A DNA stretch of 29,680 bases, taken from the IMG/VR virus record IMGVR_UViG_3300047551_002878, positions 1 to 29,680 of that record. One strand, 5' to 3'. The stretch is from a virus. The translations under genes were made by a program, and so were the position numbers. Each line of letters opens with the position of its first letter. Within the stretch, counting starts at the first letter, position 1. Below are positions 15,017-21,910 of this stretch, piece by piece. The notes under the pieces were generated by a model. The model searched no databases. It was not told the origin of the DNA and saw nothing but the letters and a program-made list of their open reading frames with translations.

Positions 15017-15317
15017 AAGTCAAATCTCCACCATCAAAATCAATTTCGTCGTCTTCTGGAAGGTCTTCTGGGTTTTCTAATTCTACTGGAAACAGGAATG
15101 GATGTGCTTCCTCGTCTATCAGATAAAATGAAGACCGATATAAATCGTCTGGGTCATATGTGCGATTTTTATCTGCTGCTCTACAAAGATCTAAATCGTA
15201 TAAGTGACCATCGGGAAGTTCATCGAAAGTAAATGGAATATGATTGATAAAATACATCTTCACTATCATACTGCCATTATTATACCAGCAGTATGCGGAG
15301 TCGATACGATAAGACAT
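15012..15317 (-). CDS. Hypothetical acidic protein (101 aa)
   Basis: The ATG at 15317 is chosen because GGGAG lies eight bases before it; a GTG at 15326 in the same frame has no clear ribosome site. The product (MSYRIDSAYCWYNNGSMIVK...) has a beta-rich N-terminal half with a FTFDELPDGHLYDLDLCRAA segment and an acidic C-terminus (ENPEDLPEDDEIDFDGGD). It is transcribed just after tRNA-Leu from a late motif at 15339-15346. No recognised family. Confidence 0.65.
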   Translation of the reverse strand: MSYRIDSAYCWYNNGSMIVKMYFINHIPFTFDELPDGHLYDLDLCRAADKNRTYDPDDLYRSSFYLIDEEAHPFLFPVELENPEDLPEDDEIDFDGGDLTS

Positions 15318-15338
15318 AGGATTCACTCCCGTATCTTA

Positions 15339-15346
15339 TATTTATT
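15339..15346 (-). promoter_or_regulatory. Late promoter motif (AATAAATA)
   Basis: AATAAATA on the minus strand lies 22 bases before the start at 15317 and only a few bases past the 3' end of tRNA-Leu. The spacing matches the other late motifs in the window. Confidence 0.55.
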
Positions 15347-15350
15347 TTTA

Positions 15351-15425
15351 TAGGCGTGGTGGGATTCGAACCCACACTGGATCGATTTTAAGTCGATTTT
15401 CTCTGCCTGGTTGGAATACACGCCC
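15351..15425 (-). tRNA. tRNA-Leu (anticodon UAA), short variable region
   Basis: A complete cloverleaf can be drawn: acceptor GGGCGTG/CACGCCT with discriminator A, D stem TTC/GAA with a 12-base loop, anticodon stem ATCGA/TCGAT around loop CTTAAAA (anticodon UAA), and T stem GTGGG/CCCAC with TTCGAAT. CCA is not encoded. Between anticodon and T stems there are only five bases (CCAGT), whereas leucine tRNAs normally carry a long variable arm. The type II-like D loop with a short variable loop is unusual. It has its own promoter at 15438-15466. Confidence 0.85.
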
Positions 15426-15437
15426 GTGTATGTGACC

Positions 15438-15466
15438 ATTATAACTCAAAGAGTCTTTATGGTCAA
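15438..15466 (-). promoter_or_regulatory. Sigma70-type promoter for tRNA-Leu
   Basis: Minus strand TTGACC (15461-15466), exactly 17 bases, then TATAAT (15438-15443). The start point would fall just ahead of the tRNA 5' end at 15425. The -35 box directly abuts the 3' end of tRNA-Met. Confidence 0.75.
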
Positions 15467-15467
15467 G

Positions 15468-15542
15468 TGCAGGTTGAGGGAATCGAACCCATCCTTCGCG
15501 GAATTATGAGTTCCGAGCATTCTACCAGATTGCTAAACCTGC
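15468..15542 (-). tRNA. tRNA-Met or Ile2 (anticodon CAU), bulged T stem
   Basis: Acceptor GCAGGTT/AACCTGC with discriminator A, D stem GCA/TGC, anticodon stem CGGAA/TTCCG with loop CTCATAA (anticodon CAU). G1-C72 pairing excludes initiator Met. The T arm reads GATGGG-TTCGATT-CCCTC: it pairs well only if the T at the third position is a bulge, i.e. a one-base insertion relative to GAGGG. The molecule may still fold or may be decaying. The first ten bases also encode the last codons of the adjacent HNH gene. Met versus lysidine-modified Ile cannot be told by eye. Confidence 0.75.
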
Positions 15543-15964
15543 TCGCTTAGAAATTCTTCCCAACTATCACCATAGTGTAGCATATGATGGCAGTTATGGC
15601 AAAGAAGGTCGCATTTATTAACTTCCTCCTTAACAAATTCCCACTTTCTATTAGCAAAGGTTCTTCCATCAAGATTAAATGATTTTTCAGATGGATCTCT
15701 ATGATGAAAACACAAAGTTGCTGGTCTACTTTCTCCACAAGATTGACATTTACCACCCTTATATTGAAGGGCTTTCCATTTATTGGAATACCCCCTTGCC
15801 TTTTGTTCAGTGTAAGTGTTTCTATCAATAATGTTTTTATCGTTTTTATAACGCCATTTTTGTCTACAAGAATTACTACACCATTTTTTTAGTCGCCCCT
15901 TTGTCATTCTTTGATTTAGAATGTCGCATCCACAACCTTGACAATTAGTAATAGTAGAATACAT
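15533..15964 (-). CDS. HNH endonuclease with zinc-binding cysteines, in tRNA cluster (143 aa)
   Basis: Counting from the ATG at 15964 (a GTG at 15991 lies almost on the promoter motif), an N-terminal zinc knuckle uses C8-x2-C11 and C29-x3-C33; a second CxxC pair C73/C76 and C122/C125 surrounds the HNH core (TLCFHHRDP at 83-91 and CHNCHHMLH near the end). This is the layout of free-standing phage HNH nucleases. It lies between tRNA-Ile and tRNA-Met; its last three codons and stop are the first bases of tRNA-Met. A late promoter TATAAATA stands at 15993-16000. No Shine-Dalgarno is visible. Confidence 0.85.
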   Translation of the reverse strand: MYSTITNCQGCGCDILNQRMTKGRLKKWCSNSCRQKWRYKNDKNIIDRNTYTEQKARGYSNKWKALQYKGGKCQSCGESRPATLCFHHRDPSEKSFNLDGRTFANRKWEFVKEEVNKCDLLCHNCHHMLHYGDSWEEFLSEQV

Positions 15965-15992
15965 TATGGTGTTATGAAAATATACATACACC

Positions 15993-16000
15993 TATTTATA
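15993..16000 (-). promoter_or_regulatory. T4-type late promoter (TATAAATA) for the tRNA-cluster HNH gene
   Basis: TATAAATA on the minus strand, full late consensus, 29 bases before the ATG at 15964. The other HNH gene in this window has the same full-consensus motif. Confidence 0.65.
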
Positions 16001-16016
16001 CAATAAGAGTATGTAA

Positions 16017-16088
16017 TGGGAACAGCGGGAGTTGAACCCGCGCTAAGCACTTATAAGGTGCCCGCTCTAACCATTAAGCTATGCTCCC
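16017..16088 (-). tRNA. tRNA-Ile (anticodon UAU)
   Basis: Cloverleaf: acceptor GGGAGCA/TGTTCCC (one G-U pair) with discriminator A, D stem GCT/AGC, anticodon stem GGCAC/GTGCT (one G-U) with loop CTTATAA (anticodon UAU, reading AUA), T stem GCGGG/CCCGC with TTCAACT. CCA is not encoded. Bacteria normally read AUA with a lysidine-modified CAU tRNA, so a UAU isoleucine tRNA is a phage-style supplement for AUA-rich genes. It follows a terminator by two bases. Confidence 0.9.
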
Positions 16089-16090
16089 AC

Positions 16091-16112
16091 AAAAACTCAG
16101 AATATCACTGAG
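16091..16112 (-). terminator. Intrinsic terminator after the Phd-like gene
   Basis: On the minus strand CTCAG, a seven-base loop and CTGAG are followed at once by TTTTT. The stem can extend with A-T and G-T pairs. The TGA stop of the Phd-like gene lies in the loop. Placed between that gene and tRNA-Ile. Confidence 0.75.
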
Positions 16113-16278
16113 CTTCGTTGTTTTCCTCAGTGTGTATTCGTATGAGATCATCATTGGCAGGTATCATTACTGCTGCCTTTCCATTCTCATCCACAATACC
16201 TATGTGCTCTCCACTTTCCACTCTTTCAATCAATTCTTCAAATCTTTCCTGAAACTCTTCCACCGTGAAAATTTCCAT
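16105..16278 (-). CDS. Phd/YefM-like antitoxin-fold protein, orphan (57 aa)
   Basis: The sequence starts MEIFTVEEFQERFEELIERV, continues ESGEHIGIVDENGKAAVMIP and ends DDLIRIHTEENNEAQ. The pattern strand - helix F..RF..L..RVE.GE - two strands with a final AVMIP is the N-terminal DNA-binding half of Phd/YefM antitoxins. Classical members neutralise a RelE/Doc-type toxin and bind their own operator; here the C-terminal toxin-binding part is short and no toxin gene is adjacent. Probably a small transcription or anti-host factor. Driven by a composite promoter (16294-16309) and closed by a strong terminator, it is a self-contained unit. Confidence 0.75.
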   Translation of the reverse strand: MEIFTVEEFQERFEELIERVESGEHIGIVDENGKAAVMIPANDDLIRIHTEENNEAQ

Positions 16279-16293
16279 TCTTTTCTTTGAGGA

Positions 16294-16309
16294 TATTTAT
16301 ATTATAGCA
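16294..16309 (-). promoter_or_regulatory. Composite promoter: extended -10 overlapping late motif
   Basis: The minus strand reads TGCTATAATATAAATA: an extended -10 (TGC-TATAAT, 16301-16309) runs directly into TATAAATA (16294-16301), sharing one base. It is just ahead of the Phd-like gene (ATG at 16278) and overlaps the end of the 66-aa gene. It may allow both early and late expression. Confidence 0.6.
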
Positions 16310-16510
16310 TCACTGCCCATAAACCGCAAGGTCTGCATATTCAATTTGCTCAGGATCAAGATTTGCAGTTACCACTTCCAACACATTCATAAACTCTTGA
16401 ACGGTCTCACATTCTACCAGACGCTCACTTCCTTGGTCGCTCAGGAGCAGGAAGGTGCGGGAGCAGACATCAATCACAATACCTTGGACAGTCTCTTGTG
16501 CGGTGCTCAT
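16310..16510 (-). CDS. Hypothetical protein (66 aa), early gene
   Basis: The product begins MSTAQETVQGIVIDVCSRTF and ends DPEQIEYADLAVYGQ. It looks like a small beta-rich domain (GIVIDV, TFLLLSDQ) with a C-terminal helix (TVQEFMNVLEVV). It is expressed from the strong sigma70-type promoter at 16536-16564 and lies immediately upstream of the Phd-like gene. It does not resemble RelE, Doc or other known toxins. Function unknown. Confidence 0.7.
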   Translation of the reverse strand: MSTAQETVQGIVIDVCSRTFLLLSDQGSERLVECETVQEFMNVLEVVTANLDPEQIEYADLAVYGQ

Positions 16511-16535
16511 GGGGTGTTTCGTTGATTACCCCCAT

Positions 16536-16564
16536 ATTGTAGGGCGTCCTGGTCCTGGTGTCAA
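16536..16564 (-). promoter_or_regulatory. Strong sigma70-type promoter
   Basis: Minus strand TTGACA (16559-16564), exactly 17 bases, TACAAT (16536-16541). It precedes the 66-aa gene by a 25-base leader and marks where early-type transcription restarts below the structural block. Confidence 0.8.
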
Positions 16565-16571
16565 GGGGTGC

Positions 16572-17252
16572 TTAAGAGTAATTTTTGATTGTTGTAATTG
16601 CTGTGGATATTCGTGTATTTTCTTCGGTCAAAATACGAATTGTATAATTTCCTGCATATCTTTCTACTTCATAATCAACTCTTTCTGTTTTTACATTGTT
16701 AGAAGATGTGACTAAACTTGTTAATTGATTTCTAAGAATTGTAAGTTGATTTTGCTTTTCAGTAATGGAAGAAGCAAAAGAAACACAATTACCAGAAGTA
16801 CAAGGTATTCTGTAGCAAACTCCTATATCATCATAAAGAGTGCCTATTCCTGATTGTGAAGAATCATTTTGAGTATGTATTAAAAGTGTGCCAAATCCCA
16901 CATTCCCAGAATTTAAGAAAGCAATATTAACATCATAGGGAGAATTTCCATCATAAGACTTTGTGGAAATGTTATAACTATAATTTCTTACAGTGTCTGG
17001 AAAGATTGTTACAGCACCACTGGTAGTTCCACATCCAACAGCATAAGCATTTGTAGACAGACCAACAATTTCAGTTTGAATCGTTACAATACTTGCAGCA
17101 ATAGAAACAATTTGACCATCAATTGTATTGCAAACGGGAGAAAACAAGTCAATATTTGTTTGTATTCCAGGTCTTCTCTCTGCTAATACCTCAATCGAAC
17201 TATTATTTCCTTCAATTTTTCCAGATAATAAATTAGTAAGTTGTTCGCTCAT
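16572..17252 (-). CDS. Virion structural protein, unknown role (226 aa)
   Basis: The 226-residue product (MSEQLTNLLSGKIEGNNSSI...) has coiled-coil-like helices at both ends (about 1-75, with IVSIAASIVTIQTEI, and 165-226) around a Gly/Ser/Asn-rich beta segment containing several cysteines (CGTTSG, CYRIPCTSGNC). It is the last gene of the baseplate block and is coupled to the S74 protein (ATGA at 17249-17252). The layout suits a short fibre or baseplate attachment protein, but no named family is recognised. Confidence 0.65.
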   Translation of the reverse strand: MSEQLTNLLSGKIEGNNSSIEVLAERRPGIQTNIDLFSPVCNTIDGQIVSIAASIVTIQTEIVGLSTNAYAVGCGTTSGAVTIFPDTVRNYSYNISTKSYDGNSPYDVNIAFLNSGNVGFGTLLIHTQNDSSQSGIGTLYDDIGVCYRIPCTSGNCVSFASSITEKQNQLTILRNQLTSLVTSSNNVKTERVDYEVERYAGNYTIRILTEENTRISTAITTIKNYS

Positions 17253-17956
17253 TTACGTTCTCCATTTTTTAATTCTTCAATTTCTTTTCTAAGACTGTCA
17301 ATTTGAGACTGTTGCTCTTTAATTGCTTCAACTAACACAGCAGTTAAATGTTGATATGATACTCCTAGATTGCCATTCTCTTGCTCAGATACAACCTCAG
17401 GAATAACTTTTTCTACTTCCTGTGCAATTAAACCAATCTGATGTTTCTTTAAGTAACCATAATCTTTTGAATCTTTAAAGTCATATTCAACTCCATTTAA
17501 TTTAGATACTTTTTCCAGAGCATTTTTGATTGGACTAATATTTTCCTTTAATCTTATATCTGATGATGGAAGTGTATCTGCTCGGTTAATTCTAGAAGCA
17601 ACATCTCCACAGTTTGCTAGAATTATTCTTCCATTCACAATCATATTGCGATTTGCAATGACTGTATTGTTAAAAATCGAAATATTAGATATGACTAAAT
17701 TATTAAATCCAAAAATACTTCCAGATACAAAAAGATTTGGGAGTTGTGCTTTTCTGTTTAATGGATTTAAGACCAGATAAGTATTTCCACAAATTACTTT
17801 TTCACCAAGAGTTAAAGAATTGCTTTGTGAAATTAAGTCTCCAGTGATTCTTACATTTTGATTAAAAGTACTATTGTCATGATAAAACTTTTCCTCACCT
17901 TTTTTAGGTAATAATGGAAATCCAATTAGACTGAATAGAGTATTTACTGCTGACAT
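17249..17956 (-). CDS. Structural protein with S74 intramolecular chaperone/peptidase domain (235 aa)
   Basis: Residues about 130-235 match the S74 peptidase (intramolecular chaperone) domain: SSDIRLKENISPIKNALEKV, then YDFKDSK, HQIGLIAQEVEKVIPEVV and a C-terminal coiled coil (LTAVLVEAIKEQQSQIDSLR). The Ser132/Lys137 pair has the S-x4-K spacing of the known self-cleaving dyad; the domain guides trimer folding of fibres and then cuts itself off before Ser132. The remaining N-terminal 131 residues are beta-rich (GDLISQSNSLTLGEKV). It is short for an S74 fibre. Confidence 0.85.
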   Translation of the reverse strand: MSAVNTLFSLIGFPLLPKKGEEKFYHDNSTFNQNVRITGDLISQSNSLTLGEKVICGNTYLVLNPLNRKAQLPNLFVSGSIFGFNNLVISNISIFNNTVIANRNMIVNGRIILANCGDVASRINRADTLPSSDIRLKENISPIKNALEKVSKLNGVEYDFKDSKDYGYLKKHQIGLIAQEVEKVIPEVVSEQENGNLGVSYQHLTAVLVEAIKEQQSQIDSLRKEIEELKNGERK

Positions 17957-18513
17957 TATCCTACTCCTACAATCGTTTTAATTGCACCAATTACATTTAA
18001 TCCACCAACAAATACATCAGTAATGTATTCATTTCCAACAGGAGAGAGTGAGAATGCTCTCTTTCCAAAAGTATCAAGAATAGCATTACCAGTCAATGCA
18101 ACTTGATCTATTTTATTTGCTTTCTGAATAATTCTACCAGATCCAGACACTAAGTTAATATTTCTACCTGCTTTCATATCCAAATCTTCCACCGCCTCAA
18201 TCATAATAGTTTTTCCTTTGATTTTCACTGTGCCATTACTCATTGCAGTGATACAAATATCTCCACCTAATCCAGTAAGACAAATATCAACACTTCCCTC
18301 AGATCCTGTATTTCCTGCAACGATTTCAATTCCTTTGTCATTTAGAATCTTATAAGACCCTGTTTCAGTAAAAGTCTGCAAATGTACATCATTATCATTT
18401 GTATAAGCATACATTTGATAAACAGATGTTCCATCTCCTCCCATTAAAGGATCATTTGTAGTAATTCTAAACTTTGGTCCTACACTAATATAATCTCTTG
18501 CTTCGTAATTCAT
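17956..18513 (-). CDS. Beta-helix spike-like structural protein (185 aa)
   Basis: Residues about 70-130 form repeating short strands of the kind seen in the gp5/VgrG needle (GSVDICLTGLGGDICITAMS, VKIKGKTIMIEAVEDLDMKA, GRNINLVSGSGRI). The gene lies directly after the gp5-like OB-fold protein, suggesting that the membrane-piercing needle is encoded apart from the hub rather than as its C-terminal domain. The N-terminal part (PKFRITTNDPLMGGDGTS) may attach to the hub. Role inferred from fold pattern and position. Confidence 0.6.
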   Translation of the reverse strand: MNYEARDYISVGPKFRITTNDPLMGGDGTSVYQMYAYTNDNDVHLQTFTETGSYKILNDKGIEIVAGNTGSEGSVDICLTGLGGDICITAMSNGTVKIKGKTIMIEAVEDLDMKAGRNINLVSGSGRIIQKANKIDQVALTGNAILDTFGKRAFSLSPVGNEYITDVFVGGLNVIGAIKTIVGVG

Positions 18514-18514
18514 T

Positions 18515-20560
18515 TTATGTTGGGCAATCTATTGATGTTTGAATACCTTTTCTATCTCTAATTATTTTCTGTGCTTCTGATGGTTGAGATATTGGACCAA
18601 GAATTGGTTTCAAGATAGCACCAAATCCAGTTTCAGAGTCAACCGTAATTACAGGAATATCAGAAACCTCCAAAATATTTAGAGGTGTTGCTGAAAGTAT
18701 TCTACCATTATCAACTATCAAACTATAAGTATTTCCAAGATTATCGGTTGCAGTATCATTTCTAGAGTATTCCAATCCAGCAGTTTGTACTACAACATCA
18801 GTGACACCATAAGCATCTTGATTTTGTATTAGTGGATACCCTTCACCGGAAGATGTGATATAAATTGAAGTTACCTTTCCAGCATCATTGATTACTGCTC
18901 TACCTTTTGCTCCATAACCTAATCCACAACTATCACTAAACTCAACGAATGGTGGGAAACGATATCCTGAACCAGGATTTGTAACAACTGCACCAATAAT
19001 ACTTGCAGTCTGTGTTACATTATTAACTACATTTAGAATTGGAGTCGCAGCACCAAGAATAGGAATCGCTGATGCTCCTGTTCCTCCTCCACCAAAGATG
19101 TTGATTGTAGGAGATCCGCAAGTAGTTGGGAATGTTGGAATACATTCTCCTAAACCATTCAGAGCATCCTGTAAAATATCGTTTGAGAATACATCTGCAA
19201 TTCCTGCAACACCTTCAACTGCAGAAGTTACATCTCCAACAACACCTCCGATAGTATTTGCAATATCAAAGATACTATTGAATGATTCTAAAGGATCTAT
19301 ACTACTCTTTGGACCAACTCCAACTATCCATTCTTTAGTTCCATCACACTTGTTATTGCTTTGATTACAGTCAAAGAGTCCTCCCAATCCAAGAATTGTA
19401 TCTACTGTGCTTTGAATAAAATCAACAACACTGAAAACACCACCCAACAAGGCAGAAACACCATCTAGAGCGGCAGACAGTCCATCAGCAATTGCATCTG
19501 TAATTGTATTAACAAGAGATCCGATGAATTGCTCTGCCACACAAGTTACAAATCTATCTACATTTTCAAGAAGTGACTCAAGTAATTGAACTATGATTCC
19601 TAAAAGCCCTTCAACAATTGCATTTGCAACACAAGAAAGTGCTTCTTCTAAAATTTTAATTGGAATTACGAAGACCTCATTGGACTTATATCCTGCCGTG
19701 TGTGCTGCTGCTGGATTGCCTGTTGCAGCAAGAACTGACCCATAAACGCTAATATACAGTGCTTTTAATGCTTTTGGAATAATTCCTGGGTCATCTTCAG
19801 TTCCAACTAGGAAATTATAAATCGAATCCATAATTCTACCAACTATCCAGTTGACGGCACCCTTAATTACTTCAGCGGTGTTTTGAATTGCTTGCTTATA
19901 CTCAGCAATTTTTCCTTGCGCTTCTTGGATATATTTAAGTAAATTATTAACCTCAGATTTTACTGTTTTAATTGTTGTATCTTCACAAGTGTCGGCAAAT
20001 ACAACTTCTCTTCCAATACCAGTATAAGCAGATATCTCTCTCAGTCTTGCTGCTACTTCTGGAGGAACTGCTCTTGGACTTTTTTGAGACTCTTCTGTTG
20101 CTTCATTTGATTCATCAGTCTCTATTCTACCAGTTCCTTGTGGACTTTTTACTCTAGAAGTATGACCAGTAAAAGGAATGAAAGGATTTTTATATCCAGC
20201 AGTTGACCAATCACTCGTGTGTCCAAGTGCTCCCATAATGACTGGGATTTGTGCGTTATCACCATCCAAGAAAAATCCAATGACCATATCTCCAGGTCTT
20301 ATTTTTGGATTTACTGCATACTTTGCTGCACCACTTCCAGCAGTAGTTGGGAACATAACCTGTGCCCAAGGAAGATCATCATTTGATAATTCGGCAATAT
20401 CTAAAGGATGATATCCTAAGATTCTAACTTTATACCTATATCCCCATCCACCACCATTTGCTTGCTCTTCCCACGCTTCTACTGGTGCAATTTGCCCCAA
20501 CCACCAACGGAAACCATCTCTACCTATAAAATGACTTTTAAGAAGTGATTCGTCTATCAT
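18515..20560 (-). CDS. gp5: gp5-like baseplate hub protein, OB-fold, no lysozyme domain (681 aa)
   Basis: Residues about 1-120 (FRWWLGQIAPVEAW ... YRYKVRILGYHP ... DLPWAQVMFPTTAGSG ... GDMVIGFFLDGDNAQIPVIM) match the OB-fold domain of T4 gp5 and VgrG, which forms the trimeric hub. T4 gp5 follows this with a lysozyme domain; here the next part is a Lys/Glu linker, helices (YIQEAQGKIAEYKQAIQNTA), a long stretch of hydrophobic repeats (LLESLLENVDRF, GVVGDVTSAVEGVAG) and a C-terminal beta domain with GY.P...V, GGGG and GSGYRFPP motifs. No lysozyme catalytic pattern is seen. Membrane or needle interaction is probable. Confidence 0.8.
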   Translation of the reverse strand: MIDESLLKSHFIGRDGFRWWLGQIAPVEAWEEQANGGGWGYRYKVRILGYHPLDIAELSNDDLPWAQVMFPTTAGSGAAKYAVNPKIRPGDMVIGFFLDGDNAQIPVIMGALGHTSDWSTAGYKNPFIPFTGHTSRVKSPQGTGRIETDESNEATEESQKSPRAVPPEVAARLREISAYTGIGREVVFADTCEDTTIKTVKSEVNNLLKYIQEAQGKIAEYKQAIQNTAEVIKGAVNWIVGRIMDSIYNFLVGTEDDPGIIPKALKALYISVYGSVLAATGNPAAAHTAGYKSNEVFVIPIKILEEALSCVANAIVEGLLGIIVQLLESLLENVDRFVTCVAEQFIGSLVNTITDAIADGLSAALDGVSALLGGVFSVVDFIQSTVDTILGLGGLFDCNQSNNKCDGTKEWIVGVGPKSSIDPLESFNSIFDIANTIGGVVGDVTSAVEGVAGIADVFSNDILQDALNGLGECIPTFPTTCGSPTINIFGGGGTGASAIPILGAATPILNVVNNVTQTASIIGAVVTNPGSGYRFPPFVEFSDSCGLGYGAKGRAVINDAGKVTSIYITSSGEGYPLIQNQDAYGVTDVVVQTAGLEYSRNDTATDNLGNTYSLIVDNGRILSATPLNILEVSDIPVITVDSETGFGAILKPILGPISQPSEAQKIIRDRKGIQTSIDCPT

Positions 20561-20563
20561 TTA

Positions 20564-21910
20564 CTATGCCTTTTTGTTGATTCCGAAAGTATCTCTGACT
20601 AATTTCATAGAAGTATAGGAATTATTTGCATCAAAATGATGGCACAATTCCTTAATCATATATAGACCACTAGTTTCAGTGTCATATTCTTTTGCATCAG
20701 ATTGAGTGATTTTTGGAAACTGACATTGAATTACATCACCTGCTCTTAAGTTTGTATTTGAAGCAACAATAACATTGAGAGTTTGAGTAAACAGAATATT
20801 ATAACGCATTAAAGACTGTGATTGATATTCTGTTGGGTCAGCATTTACATCTGTTGAAACATCGGAATTCAAGGTGCCAATATCAAGAATACCCGTGATA
20901 ATTCTTGTTGGCACATCTCCTAGAGTTTTTTCAGATCCTTCAGATAACGGTGGAAGTTTAATGTCACTTCCTAAGTTACTTGTTTTATCTGAATATCTTT
21001 CAAACTTGAATAGAGTTTGCTCTGGATTTGTGATTGCTCCTGTTTGTGGATTGAAAAATATTCTCTGACTTGCAAAAGTTCCTAATTTTAATTTCTCAAT
21101 CAAGTTTTGATTCTTTTCCACATAATAATTCAGAATGTTGAAGTCATTGTTGACCTTATTATTATTCTCATCATATGCTTGATTGACTTGGTTGTAGGTA
21201 TATACAACTCTATTTCCATTCACATCTTCTCTAGGTTGTTGGTCAATCAAATCATCAATCGATCTAAATTGAAATCCATCCTGTGTTTGATAGAATAAGA
21301 AACCTGCCGTTGCACTTCCAGATTTTTCTGGAACTGCTTTTGATGCCAACCACACTAAAACCGTAAATGGTTTTCTCATATTTCCTATAAAACCATATGG
21401 TTTAGCGGAATCAATATTACCTATCTTGTTTGTCTTGAGATAATTTTTAAGAATATCTTCTACAGAATTGCTAATTTTACTACCAGGTTTAAACTTCTTA
21501 CCAACTCTGACAGTTTCGTTTGTAATTGCTTCTCTAGATGTTAAATGAAGTGTAAAACTTTCTTGATTTGTTTCTGAGATGACATCAGTAATACTTGAAA
21601 CATACAAGTAATCATCTACTCTTTTTGAAAAATCTAATCCAGGATTTGTAGTAGAGTTTCCAGCGATCTTCATTACAACTCTTTCGCCACCTCTCAGGGG
21701 AAGACCATTATAAATTGATTGCCTTCCAGTGCCACCTTCAGCAACAATTGTGTTTCCTGTGTTGATAATTTTAACTTTTGCAGTAATCGTTGGAGAAAAA
21801 ATATCTTCGTAATAATCTATAGAGATAGCACCAGTTGAGATGTCAATCGTCCTGCTACGATCGCTTGACTCTAATATTAACTGCTCATAAATGGACTTTT
21901 GAATTGACAT
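20564..21910 (-). CDS. gp27: gp27-like baseplate hub protein (448 aa)
   Basis: A 448-residue beta-rich protein (MSIQKSIYEQLILESSDRSR ... YYEDIFSPTITAKVKIINTG ... GGERVVMKI) next to the gp5-like gene. The start of a tube-like domain, FTLHLTSREAITNETVRVGK, and the typical FLFYQTQDGFQFRSIDDLI segment are those of cyanophage hub proteins considered equivalents of T4 gp27, the trimer beneath gp5. It is coupled by one base to the preceding M23 protein. Identity to gp27 rests on family pattern, position and length (T4 gp27 has about 390 residues) and is not certain. Confidence 0.65.
   Translation of the reverse strand: MSIQKSIYEQLILESSDRSRTIDISTGAISIDYYEDIFSPTITAKVKIINTGNTIVAEGGTGRQSIYNGLPLRGGERVVMKIAGNSTTNPGLDFSKRVDDYLYVSSITDVISETNQESFTLHLTSREAITNETVRVGKKFKPGSKISNSVEDILKNYLKTNKIGNIDSAKPYGFIGNMRKPFTVLVWLASKAVPEKSGSATAGFLFYQTQDGFQFRSIDDLIDQQPREDVNGNRVVYTYNQVNQAYDENNNKVNNDFNILNYYVEKNQNLIEKLKLGTFASQRIFFNPQTGAITNPEQTLFKFERYSDKTSNLGSDIKLPPLSEGSEKTLGDVPTRIITGILDIGTLNSDVSTDVNADPTEYQSQSLMRYNILFTQTLNVIVASNTNLRAGDVIQCQFPKITQSDAKEYDTETSGLYMIKELCHHFDANNSYTSMKLVRDTFGINKKA

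Noticed and set aside
15280-15300. TGG-TATAAT extended -10-like string inside the 101-aa gene
   Set aside because: It is inside coding sequence with no -35 and no gene start at a matching distance except an unsupported internal methionine.
16310-16510. 66-aa neighbour as toxin partner of the Phd-like gene
   Set aside because: It shows no RelE, Doc or other toxin signature, and precedes rather than follows the antitoxin, separated by a promoter.
18515-20560. Lysozyme domain in the gp5-like protein
   Set aside because: No catalytic glutamate/aspartate pattern of T4-type lysozyme was found; the section after the OB-fold is helical and repetitive.
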